From Mollicutes bacterium (lineage in GTDB: Bacteria; Bacillota_I; Bacilli_A; RF39; UBA660), in the NCBI GenBank assembly GCA_012510695.1, contig JAAZHN010000046.1:1-6595 (forward strand): a stretch of DNA of 6,595 bases, given 5' to 3'. The translations under genes and the position numbers were made by a program. The notes beneath the pieces were generated by a model. That model did not search any database, was not told where the DNA came from, and saw nothing but the letters and a program-made list of their open reading frames with translations. Numbering within the stretch: position 1 is the stretch's first letter; each line of letters starts with the position of its first letter. Shown one piece after another: positions 1 through 5,382 of the stretch.

Positions 1-933
1 CAAAATGCCTATACTTTTAATAAAAATGATTTTCCATATTCACTTGCAAAAATGGTTGGTAATTTAGATTATAAGTCTAATGTTTATCATATGAATTCAG
101 GCGAATATTATTCAAGGAAAATTAACTATGCAACTTGGGGTTATGAAAAATATTATGGTTTAAAAGATTTGGGTACTTATCATAATGATGATTATAAGTT
201 AGATACTGAGTTAATTAAAAATGAAATATTTTATGAAAATCAATTTAAAAAAGAGGGTAAATTTATTAATTATTTAATAACTTATACTTTGCATATGCCC
301 TTTAGTCAAGATAAGGGAATGTGTAGTTATATTTTAAAGAAAAATGAAGTAGAATTAGACAAAGAGAATCCATTAAGTGAAGAAGAATGTATTAAAATTC
401 AAGCTAAAGAAACTGATGATATGGTTGGCTTACTAATCGAGTCTCTAAAGGATAATGATTTATATGATAATACTGTAATTATTGCTTATGCAGATCATTA
501 TTTATATACTCTTGCTGATAAAACAATTTTAGATAAATATAAAGATACTGAAAATAACTTAATAAATAAAACTCCATTCTTTATTTGGAGTAAAGGTCTT
601 AAAAAAGCTACTGTTAAAGAAGTTACATCTCAAATAAATATTTTACCAACTGTATTAAATCTACTGGGTATAGACTTTAATCCTAATCATTATACTGGTG
701 AAGATGCATTAAATAAAGACTATAAAGGCCTAGCATTCTTTAATGATTTTTCTTGGTATGATGGTAAGTATTATGTTGTTAATGGAGAATTAATAATGGG
801 TAAAACTAAAAATTTAGATATAATAGAAGAAAAAAATAATTATGTTGAGTATTTAATTAAGAAGAATGATTTAATCTTAAAATATAATTATTTTAAAAGA
901 ATTAAGAAAGTTGAACTTGAAACAGTTCAGTAG
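1..933 (+). CDS. LTA synthase family phosphoglycerol transferase, C-terminal part (5' end outside window)
   Basis: The frame is open from base 1, so the ATG at 52 is internal and 310 residues are visible. This is the C-terminal part of the extracellular sulfatase-fold domain of an LtaS-type enzyme, which polymerises glycerol phosphate from phosphatidylglycerol into lipoteichoic acid outside the membrane. Numbering from base 1: the segment YHMNSGEYYSR (about 29-39) followed by WGYEKYYGL aligns with the LtaS substrate-pocket stretch. TLHMPF (His98) matches the NHxPF motif. YADHY (Asp165, His166) matches the metal-binding GDHYG motif. TPFFIWSKG and INILPTVLNLLGI (about 213-223) are the usual C-terminal sulfatase landmarks. 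The catalytic Thr and the N-terminal membrane helices lie upstream and cannot be checked. It is the first visible gene of a four-gene unit. The family is clear; true LtaS versus a primase or another phosphoglycerol transferase cannot be settled from this part. Confidence 0.88.
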   Translation, partial: QNAYTFNKNDFPYSLAKMVGNLDYKSNVYHMNSGEYYSRKINYATWGYEKYYGLKDLGTYHNDDYKLDTELIKNEIFYENQFKKEGKFINYLITYTLHMPFSQDKGMCSYILKKNEVELDKENPLSEEECIKIQAKETDDMVGLLIESLKDNDLYDNTVIIAYADHYLYTLADKTILDKYKDTENNLINKTPFFIWSKGLKKATVKEVTSQINILPTVLNLLGIDFNPNHYTGEDALNKDYKGLAFFNDFSWYDGKYYVVNGELIMGKTKNLDIIEEKNNYVEYLIKKNDLILKYNYFKRIKKVELETVQ

Positions 934-936
934 AAT

Positions 937-941
937 AGGAG
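937..941 (+). promoter_or_regulatory. Ribosome binding site of the S66 peptidase gene
   Basis: AGGAG lies 6 nt before the ATG at 948, inside the 14-nt gap after the preceding stop codon. It supports that start and independent translation within the shared transcript. Confidence 0.8.
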
Positions 942-947
942 TTTGAA

Positions 948-1931
948 ATGAATTTAAAAGAAAATGATTTAATCAGGGTTATCGCCCCTTCAAGGAGTAT
1001 GGTTATTTTAAGTGATGAGGTTTGTAATATTGCTAATGAAACCTTAAATAGTATTGGTTTAGCTGTAAGTTTAGGAAATAATGTAATGGAAACAAATCCA
1101 TATTATGTTGCAGGTTCTATTTCTAAAAGAGTTGAAGACATCCATAATGCTTTTAAAGATCCAAATGTTAAATGTATTTTAACCGCGATAGGAGGATACA
1201 ATATCAATCAAATCTTACCATATCTTGATTATGAATTAATTAAGAATAATCCTAAGATATTATGTGGTTATTCAGACATTACAGCCCTTTTAGTGGCTAT
1301 ATATGCTAAAACGGGTATGATTACCTTCCATGGACCACATTATTCAACATTCGGCATGAAATTAGGTAATGAATACACAATTAATTATTTTAAAAAGATG
1401 TTTCTTGAAAATGAAGAAATAAATATTGTTTCTGCAGATGAATATAGTGATGAAGCTTGGTATTTAAATCAAGATAAAAGGAACTTTATTAAAAATGAAG
1501 GTATGAAAGTCATAAATGAAGGAAGTGGTAAAGGAAACATTATCGGTGGTAATTTATGTACACTAAATCTTTTACAAGGAACAGAATATTTTCCAAAATT
1601 AAATGAAGATATTATTTTATTTTTAGAAGATGATGAAGAATCACTAGATAATTTTATTTTAGAATTTGATCGTAATTTAGTATCATTAATGCAAACAGAG
1701 ATGTTTAAAAGAGTTAAAGGCTTAGTTTTAGGGAGATGCCAAAATGCTTCGGAAATGACTGATGAGAAGTGGGAATTATTACTTAATAAACCAGAATTAA
1801 AAAATATCCCCATAATTATTAATGCTGATTTTGGTCATACAACCCCAATGTTTACTTTTCCGATTGGGGGAGAGTGTTCATTAAATGCTAAACAGAAAAA
1901 AATTGAGCTTAAAATAGGTAAGAGGTATTAA
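948..1931 (+). CDS. S66 family peptidase (LD-carboxypeptidase / MccF-like)
   Basis: This 327-residue cytoplasmic serine peptidase has no signal peptide or membrane segment. S66 members either remove the terminal D-Ala from L,D-linked muropeptides during peptidoglycan recycling (LdcA) or cleave acyl-sulfamoyl adenylates (MccF). The N-terminal DLIRVIAPS and the nucleophile motif GYSDIT (Ser109) within an FHGPH-containing block are characteristic. The Glu in LFLEDDEES (Glu227) and the His in DFGHTTPMFTFPIGG (His297) complete the expected Ser-Glu-His triad in the right order and spacing. GGYNINQILPYLD (about 82-94) is the conserved loop before the nucleophile. The length lies between typical LdcA (about 300) and MccF (about 340) proteins, so the substrate is uncertain. 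Its position just after an LTA synthase family gene favours a wall-turnover role, but that is inference. The start is fixed by the AGGAG site. Confidence 0.88.
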   Translation: MNLKENDLIRVIAPSRSMVILSDEVCNIANETLNSIGLAVSLGNNVMETNPYYVAGSISKRVEDIHNAFKDPNVKCILTAIGGYNINQILPYLDYELIKNNPKILCGYSDITALLVAIYAKTGMITFHGPHYSTFGMKLGNEYTINYFKKMFLENEEINIVSADEYSDEAWYLNQDKRNFIKNEGMKVINEGSGKGNIIGGNLCTLNLLQGTEYFPKLNEDIILFLEDDEESLDNFILEFDRNLVSLMQTEMFKRVKGLVLGRCQNASEMTDEKWELLLNKPELKNIPIIINADFGHTTPMFTFPIGGECSLNAKQKKIELKIGKRY

Positions 1932-1932
1932 G

Positions 1933-2421
1933 ATGGCAAGAAGAGATAAAATAAACTACTATTTAGATATTGCTGAAACAGTTTCCAAAAGAAGTACTTG
2001 TTTAAGAAGAACTTGGGGTGCAATAATTGTTAAAAATGATGAAGTTATTTCTACAGGTTATAATGGAGCGCCTAGAGGTCGCGAAAACTGTATCGATTTA
2101 GGTTATTGTACAAGGGAACAACTAAATATTCCTCGTGGGGAAAGATATGAAATGTGTAGAAGCGTTCATGCTGAAGCTAATGTAATAATAAGTGCCGGTA
2201 GAAAAGATATGTTAGGTGGAGATTTATACTTAGTTGGTTTGAATGCCTCTGATAACTCATATGTTGAAAATGCAAGTAACTGTACTATGTGTGAAAGAAT
2301 GGTTATCAATGCTGGTTTAAAAAGAGTTATAGTTAGAGATAATAAAGATGAATATAGGATAATTGAAGTTCAATCATTAATCGATAATGATTCTTCATTA
2401 GAAGGAAAGAAGGGTTATTAG
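1933..2421 (+). CDS. comEB: Deoxycytidylate (dCMP) deaminase, ComEB-like
   Basis: This 162-residue zinc enzyme of the cytidine/deoxycytidylate deaminase superfamily probably converts dCMP to dUMP, supplying dTMP synthesis. The catalytic motif HAEAN gives the zinc ligand His79 and the proton-shuttle Glu81. NCTMCERM gives zinc ligands Cys117 and Cys120; the usual Pro before the first Cys is Asn here. The N-terminal block TWGAIIVKNDEVISTGYNGAPRG (about 27-49) is typical of dCMP deaminases. Cys23 and Cys53 align by eye with the Cys residues that hold a second, structural zinc in the phage T4 enzyme, so a second zinc site is plausible. The ATG follows the upstream stop by 1 nt, with AGAGG at 1921-1925 as the ribosome site, indicating co-transcription and probably translational coupling. 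The family is secure; strict dCMP preference is inferred from similarity. Confidence 0.9.
   Translation: MARRDKINYYLDIAETVSKRSTCLRRTWGAIIVKNDEVISTGYNGAPRGRENCIDLGYCTREQLNIPRGERYEMCRSVHAEANVIISAGRKDMLGGDLYLVGLNASDNSYVENASNCTMCERMVINAGLKRVIVRDNKDEYRIIEVQSLIDNDSSLEGKKGY
2408..2414 (+). promoter_or_regulatory. Ribosome binding site supporting the GTG start at 2421
   Basis: AGAAGGG lies 6 nt before a GTG whose first base is the last base of the preceding TAG. The resulting protein begins exactly at the conserved family N-terminus (MKVLFISDIHG), which supports GTG as the start and implies translational coupling. Confidence 0.7.
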
Positions 2422-2921
2422 TGAAAGTTTTATTTATCTCAGACATTCATGGTCTAGTTGATAATTTCAAAAAAATCATTCCCTTAATTGAAGAATGTGA
2501 TAAATTAATCGTCTTAGGAGATTCTTTTTCAAGAAGAACTTATGAAGATTTAGGAGAATATAACCCAAGATATATTATCGATTATTTTAATCAACTAGGA
2601 GATAAATTAATTCATATAAAAGGTAATTGTGATTATGTAGTTGATGAAAGAGACTTAAATTTCCCACTACATCATTATTATGAATTAAAGTTAGATAATT
2701 ACACTCTAAAATTAATTCATGATCCTAATGATATTATGAATTTATATAATGGGGATGCCTTAATTTTTGGTCATACACATATACCAGAAATAAGCCAAAT
2801 AAATGATAATCTTTATTTAAACCCAGGTTCACTTACAATTCCTAAAAATGGAATTTCAAGTTATATGATTTATGAAAATGGTTTTAAAATTTATGATATA
2901 GATGGTAATGTTATTATTTAA
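2421..2921 (+). CDS. yfcE: YfcE-type metallophosphoesterase
   Basis: This 166-residue soluble calcineurin-like phosphoesterase belongs to the YfcE/MJ0936 group, whose members show metal-dependent phosphodiesterase activity on model substrates; the physiological substrate is unknown. The motifs appear in order: SDIHG (Asp8, His10), VLGDSFSRR (Asp34), KGNCD (Asn69), LIHDP (His100) and FGHTHIP (His118, His120), then LNPGSLTIPK near the C-terminus, as in E. coli YfcE. All expected metal ligands are present. The loop usually written HGH reads HDP here, so the first, metal-binding His is kept but the following Gly and second His are not. The protein is near full family length (about 160-185). It starts at GTG, overlapping the dCMP deaminase stop by one base, and its last 8 nt overlap the 3' end of the convergent sigma factor gene. 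It is the last gene of the left operon. Confidence 0.9.
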   Translation: MKVLFISDIHGLVDNFKKIIPLIEECDKLIVLGDSFSRRTYEDLGEYNPRYIIDYFNQLGDKLIHIKGNCDYVVDERDLNFPLHHYYELKLDNYTLKLIHDPNDIMNLYNGDALIFGHTHIPEISQINDNLYLNPGSLTIPKNGISSYMIYENGFKIYDIDGNVII

Positions 2922-4035
2922 GTTTTTTAAGAAGTGCTTTAGTACTTCTTTTTTTATGAGTGATGATATTTTTCATCTTTCTTATTATTCTACCTAATTT
3001 TTCATCTAATTCTTCTTTACCTACAGTTGTTTTTAAATCTAAATTAGGACCAAATTTACTATATATATAAGATCTTTCGTTTGCATTTAAGTCACTAAGA
3101 GAATCAACAATATCTTCAATTTTTACTTTAAGAAAAAAATCTTCTATATTCAAACTGTTAATAATTTCACTTTTCTTTAAATTTACAGAGTTATCTTTAG
3201 AAAAATAAGGATGTGTAGCGATAACCTCTTGCATATAAATTATAATTCGAATAATTCTTTGCTTAGTTACCCCAAGATAATTTGCAATATCAGGCATCGT
3301 ATAAACTTGATTATCATAAAAACCATATCTTAAATACATAACAATTTTATAGACATTCGGTTCATCTAAAGAATTAATTAAATTGATAAAATTTTGACTA
3401 TTAATTTTTCTAATAACTTCACCCTCAAGATTGTAATCTTCATCGATGATAAAATCTCCAAATTCCTCAAAAGAATGATCACCAATCGGCATATTTAAAC
3501 TTAATTCACTCTCATCGAAATATTTATATCTTTCTACATCTTGAACACTTACCTCTAATTTTTTTGCTATTTCTTCATTACTAGGTATTCTTCCTAAAGT
3601 TTTAGTCAACTCATGGGCAGCTTTTCTATATCTAACTAATTTCTCTTCCATGTTTATGGAAACAGAAACAACTTTTTTATTTTTCTTAACACTTCGATAT
3701 ATTTCTTGATGAATCCATCTTGTTGCATAAGTTGAAAATTTATAACCAAGATCAACATCATACTTATCAATTGCCTTTTCTAAGCCAAAAACTCCTTCAT
3801 GGATTTTATCGACTAACTCTAAATTAGATTTAGGCATTTTCCTTGCAAGAAAAACAACTAATTTTAAGTTTTTTAAAATCAATTCTTCTTTAGCGCTTAA
3901 ATCACCTTTTTTATATCTGATAAATAATTCTTTTTCTTCTTCCGGGCTTAAAACAGGAAATTTTCCAATTTCTCTTAAAAACATTTGCTCTGAACTGCCG
4001 ATGAACACAGTTTCTTGGTTATCAATTAAATCCAT
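2914..4035 (-). CDS. Sigma-70 family RNA polymerase sigma factor with C-terminal extension
   Basis: This 373-residue protein is built like a primary or group 2 sigma factor lacking region 1.1. Region 1.2 is about 16-48 (MFLREIGKFPVLSPEEE). Region 2 is 49-119 (NLKLVVFLARKM, IHEGVFGLEKAIDKYD, GYKFSTYATRWIHQ). Region 3 is about 125-178. The region 3.2 finger is about 179-200 (SLNMPIG, then FGDFIIDED). Region 4 is about 215-275 (MYLRYGFYDNQVYTMPDIANYLGVTKQRI). It should bind core polymerase and open promoters. Promoter-contacting residues depart from E. coli sigma-70: the W433-W434 pair is R106-W107, T440 is Y113, and the region 4.2 run R584-E-R-I-R588-Q is K-Q-R-I-I-R (258-263). Residues 276-373 extend beyond a normal end and resemble a second, weak region 4, then a Lys-rich tail. 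The gene stands alone between convergent and divergent neighbours, with AGGGGG 5 nt before the ATG. It may be an alternative rather than the housekeeping sigma factor; the regulon is unknown. Confidence 0.9.
   Translation of the reverse strand: MDLIDNQETVFIGSSEQMFLREIGKFPVLSPEEEKELFIRYKKGDLSAKEELILKNLKLVVFLARKMPKSNLELVDKIHEGVFGLEKAIDKYDVDLGYKFSTYATRWIHQEIYRSVKKNKKVVSVSINMEEKLVRYRKAAHELTKTLGRIPSNEEIAKKLEVSVQDVERYKYFDESELSLNMPIGDHSFEEFGDFIIDEDYNLEGEVIRKINSQNFINLINSLDEPNVYKIVMYLRYGFYDNQVYTMPDIANYLGVTKQRIIRIIIYMQEVIATHPYFSKDNSVNLKKSEIINSLNIEDFFLKVKIEDIVDSLSDLNANERSYIYSKFGPNLDLKTTVGKEELDEKLGRIIRKMKNIITHKKRSTKALLKKLK
2929..2955 (+). terminator. Intrinsic terminator of the left operon, inside the 3' end of the sigma gene
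   Basis: AAGAAGTGC (2929-2937) pairs with G(T)ACTTCTT (2942-2950), including one G-U pair, around a 4-nt TTTA loop. A run of seven Ts follows (2949-2955). The T-tract is only on the + strand side; the - strand side of the hairpin is followed by A-rich sequence, so it should act only on rightward transcription. It sits 8 nt after the yfcE-like stop codon and lies entirely within antisense coding sequence. Confidence 0.8.
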
Positions 4036-4040
4036 ATATA

Positions 4041-4046
4041 CCCCCT
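4041..4046 (-). promoter_or_regulatory. Ribosome binding site of the sigma factor gene
   Basis: On the - strand AGGGGG lies 5 nt before the ATG at 4035-4033. It is the only G-rich stretch in the leader and fixes the start. Confidence 0.75.
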
Positions 4047-4061
4047 AAAAATATTAATATT

Positions 4062-4070
4062 ATTATAACA
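4062..4070 (-). promoter_or_regulatory. Extended -10 promoter for the sigma factor gene
   Basis: Read on the - strand, 4070 to 4062 is TGtTATAAT, a perfect extended -10 element. Start of transcription is predicted near 4055, giving a leader of about 20 nt that holds the AGGGGG site. The hexamer at a 17-bp spacing (4090-4085, TCCAAA) does not resemble TTGACA, so the promoter would depend on the extended -10. Confidence 0.65.
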
Positions 4071-4072
4071 TA

Positions 4073-4081
4073 TGCTATAAT
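4073..4081 (+). promoter_or_regulatory. Extended -10 promoter for the GNAT-Nudix-DUF3221-like operon
   Basis: TGcTATAAT at 4073-4081 is a perfect extended -10 element, preceded by TA to give TATG. The hexamer at a 17-bp spacing (4053-4058, ATTAAT) is not a -35 consensus. Transcription should begin about 7 nt downstream, near 4088, essentially at the ribosome binding site. Confidence 0.7.
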
Positions 4082-4087
4082 TTATTT

Positions 4088-4092
4088 GGAGG
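4088..4092 (+). promoter_or_regulatory. Ribosome binding site supporting the GTG start at 4099
   Basis: GGAGG lies 6 nt before GTG. The product then starts MLKIRKLKLDD, a typical acetyltransferase N-terminal strand, so GTG is the preferred start. The predicted transcript start falls at or next to the first G of this site. Confidence 0.8.
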
Positions 4093-4098
4093 AAAACA

Positions 4099-4551
4099 GT
4101 GCTTAAAATAAGAAAGTTAAAATTGGATGACAGTGATAAACTCAATAATTTATTTACTAAATTAGTTGTTTTTGAAAGAGTATTTTCAAGTAACATAGTT
4201 GAAAATATTCAAATAATTGGTGATTATAAAAATATTTTAAAAGATGATAAATCCCTAATAATGGTCGCGGAAATTGACAATGATTTAGTTGGTTTTATTT
4301 ATATATATGAAAAAGTTTTAGATGAAATATTTATTAATAAAGAGGCCTTCATCGAGGCTATGTATGTTAATGAAGAATATCAAAATCAAGGTATTGGAAA
4401 AAAGTTATTTAATGAATGTTTAAAATGGTCAAAAAAAAGAAATATTAAAATCATCGATATCGATGTAATGTGTTATAATAAAAATGCTATAAAAGCTTAT
4501 GAAAAATATGGTTTTAGGGAAATAAAGAAAGGGATGAGATTTAAGATATGA
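4099..4551 (+). CDS. GNAT family N-acetyltransferase
   Basis: This 150-residue, single-domain Gcn5-related acetyltransferase transfers an acetyl group from acetyl-CoA to an amine whose identity cannot be read from sequence. The N-terminal strand is about 1-10. Central strands around 53-70 include LVGFIYIYE. Motif A (about 86-105) reads IEAMYVNEEYQNQGIGKKL, with the CoA pyrophosphate loop Q95-x-x-G98-x-G100. Motif B (about 127-139) reads YNKNAIKAYEKYGF, with Tyr134 in the usual place of the general acid. The length is normal. It starts at GTG after GGAGG and ends at TGA, overlapping the ATG of the Nudix gene (ATGA), so the two are probably translationally coupled. It is the first gene after the divergent promoter and is transcribed away from the sigma factor gene. 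Confidence 0.88.
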   Translation: MLKIRKLKLDDSDKLNNLFTKLVVFERVFSSNIVENIQIIGDYKNILKDDKSLIMVAEIDNDLVGFIYIYEKVLDEIFINKEAFIEAMYVNEEYQNQGIGKKLFNECLKWSKKRNIKIIDIDVMCYNKNAIKAYEKYGFREIKKGMRFKI

Positions 4552-4949
4552 AAAAAGAAAAATCTTGTGGTTGCATAGTTGTTAAAGATGATGAAGTTCT
4601 TTTAGTTAGAAATGAAGCAGGACATTGGTTATTACCAAAAGGCCATGTAGAAGCAGGTGAAACTGAACAAGAAACTGCGATTAGAGAGGTTAAGGAAGAA
4701 ACAAATATCGATGTGGAAATTATCAGTGATAATCGGTATTTAATTACTTATCAAAGTAAAGAAGACTATATAAAAGATGTAGTATATTTTATTGCTAGAC
4801 CTAAAAGTAATAAAATTATTGTTCAAGATCATGAAGTAGTCGAGGCTAAATATTTTAAACTAGATGACGCCATGGGAATGTTTATTTATGATGATTTAAA
4901 GAAAATGTATAAAGAATTTTTAAATGACTATAACAATTTTAATATATAA
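4548..4949 (+). CDS. Nudix hydrolase
   Basis: This 133-residue cytosolic hydrolase cleaves nucleoside diphosphates linked to another moiety. The Nudix box spans residues 32-54 (GHVEAGE, seven residues, REVKEETNI) and fits GX5EX7REUXEEXGU, except that the final Gly is Asn. The metal-binding REVKEE core is intact. HWLLPKGHVEAGET and the small size resemble the diadenosine tetraphosphate (Ap4A) pyrophosphatase-like branch, but Nudix specificity is hard to infer from sequence. A CGCIVVKDDEVLLVR strand pair (about 7-21) precedes the box. The start codon overlaps the GNAT stop, and no strong ribosome site is visible within 10 nt, so translation probably relies on coupling with the upstream gene. 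Confidence 0.9.
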   Translation: MKKEKSCGCIVVKDDEVLLVRNEAGHWLLPKGHVEAGETEQETAIREVKEETNIDVEIISDNRYLITYQSKEDYIKDVVYFIARPKSNKIIVQDHEVVEAKYFKLDDAMGMFIYDDLKKMYKEFLNDYNNFNI

Positions 4950-4954
4950 GGAAG
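4948..4954 (+). promoter_or_regulatory. Ribosome binding site of the DUF3221-like gene
   Basis: AAGGAAG overlaps the end of the Nudix stop codon and lies 6 nt before the ATG. It is a strong site that makes the start unambiguous. Confidence 0.75.
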
Positions 4955-4960
4955 TGAATT

Positions 4961-5350
4961 ATGAAAAAGAAAGAGATTAATTATGGTGTAATAGTAATTA
5001 TTATTGGAGTCATTTTATTAACCGTTTTAGTATTTACAACTGGTAAAGATAAAGAAAAACCAAATCCACCAGTAATCAACAATGAAAATAAAGAACCGAT
5101 TGGGACAGTTACAGGCGTTGTTAAAGAAATCTCTGATAAAAAAGGGGAAGGTTCATTTTTAATTGAAGGCTCGAATGTTGTTTGGTTTACCTATGATAAA
5201 AGCACTAAATTTCAATTACTTGATCAAGATGTCTCAATTAAGGATTTAAAGGTTAAACATATCGCAATTGTCGAATACAGTGAAGCATTAAAAGAATCTT
5301 ATCCAGCTCAAGGTCATGCTGATCGTGTAATTATTTTATTAGATCAATAA
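4961..5350 (+). CDS. Membrane-anchored DUF3221-like small protein
   Basis: This 129-residue protein has a short basic start (MKKKE), one hydrophobic helix (about 8-26), a Lys/Pro/Asn-rich linker (about 29-46) and a compact beta-rich domain (about 47-129). There is no lipobox Cys, so the helix is likely an uncleaved anchor with the domain outside the cell. The C-terminal pattern DLKVKHIAIVEYSEALKESYPAQ followed by ADRVIIL resembles the ESYPAQ signature I recall from DUF3221 (YobA-like) proteins of Firmicutes, whose function is not known. That assignment rests on motif memory. The ribosome site AAGGAAG (4948-4954) is 6 nt before the ATG and near-optimal. The gene follows the Nudix gene by 11 nt and is followed at once by a terminator, so it closes the operon. 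Confidence 0.75.
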   Translation: MKKKEINYGVIVIIIGVILLTVLVFTTGKDKEKPNPPVINNENKEPIGTVTGVVKEISDKKGEGSFLIEGSNVVWFTYDKSTKFQLLDQDVSIKDLKVKHIAIVEYSEALKESYPAQGHADRVIILLDQ

Positions 5351-5375
5351 AAAAGGTTGTTAATTCAACCTTTTT
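5350..5375. terminator. Bidirectional intrinsic terminator between convergent genes
   Basis: AAAAAGGTTG (5350-5359) and CAACCTTTTT (5366-5375) form a perfect 10-bp stem around a 6-nt loop. The T-run is five long rightward and six long leftward, so it can end both the GNAT-Nudix-DUF3221-like transcript and the convergent RNase R transcript. It overlaps the last base of the DUF3221-like stop codon. Confidence 0.88.
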
Positions 5376-5382
5376 AAATAGA

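Noticed and set aside
52..54. ATG at 52 as the true start of the LTA synthase family gene
   Set aside because: The frame is open to base 1 and the upstream 17 codons include FPYSLAK, which fits the family alignment. No ribosome site precedes this ATG.
883..888. TATAAT inside the 3' end of the LTA synthase family gene as an internal promoter
   Set aside because: There is no TG extension and no -35-like hexamer at suitable spacing. Such matches are expected by chance in this AT-rich sequence.
1469..1813. Open frame of 114 codons on the - strand inside the S66 peptidase gene
   Set aside because: It lies fully antisense to a well-supported gene, has low-complexity Ser/Lys/Leu composition and no ribosome site or recognisable motif.
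2718..2726. HDP in place of the HGH loop as evidence of an inactive phosphoesterase
   Set aside because: The metal-binding first His is kept and all other ligands (Asp8, His10, Asp34, Asn69, His118, His120) are present, so activity is likely.
2837..2861. AATTCC / GGAATT inverted repeat in the yfcE-like gene as a leftward terminator for the sigma gene
   Set aside because: The stem is only 6 bp, AT-rich, and not followed by a T-run on the - strand.
4549..4551. TGA possibly read as Trp (Mycoplasma-type code)
   Set aside because: Trp is TGG throughout, including within the GNAT and Nudix genes, and TGA here gives a normal GNAT C-terminus with an ATGA overlap. Reading through would add only a few residues before TAG.
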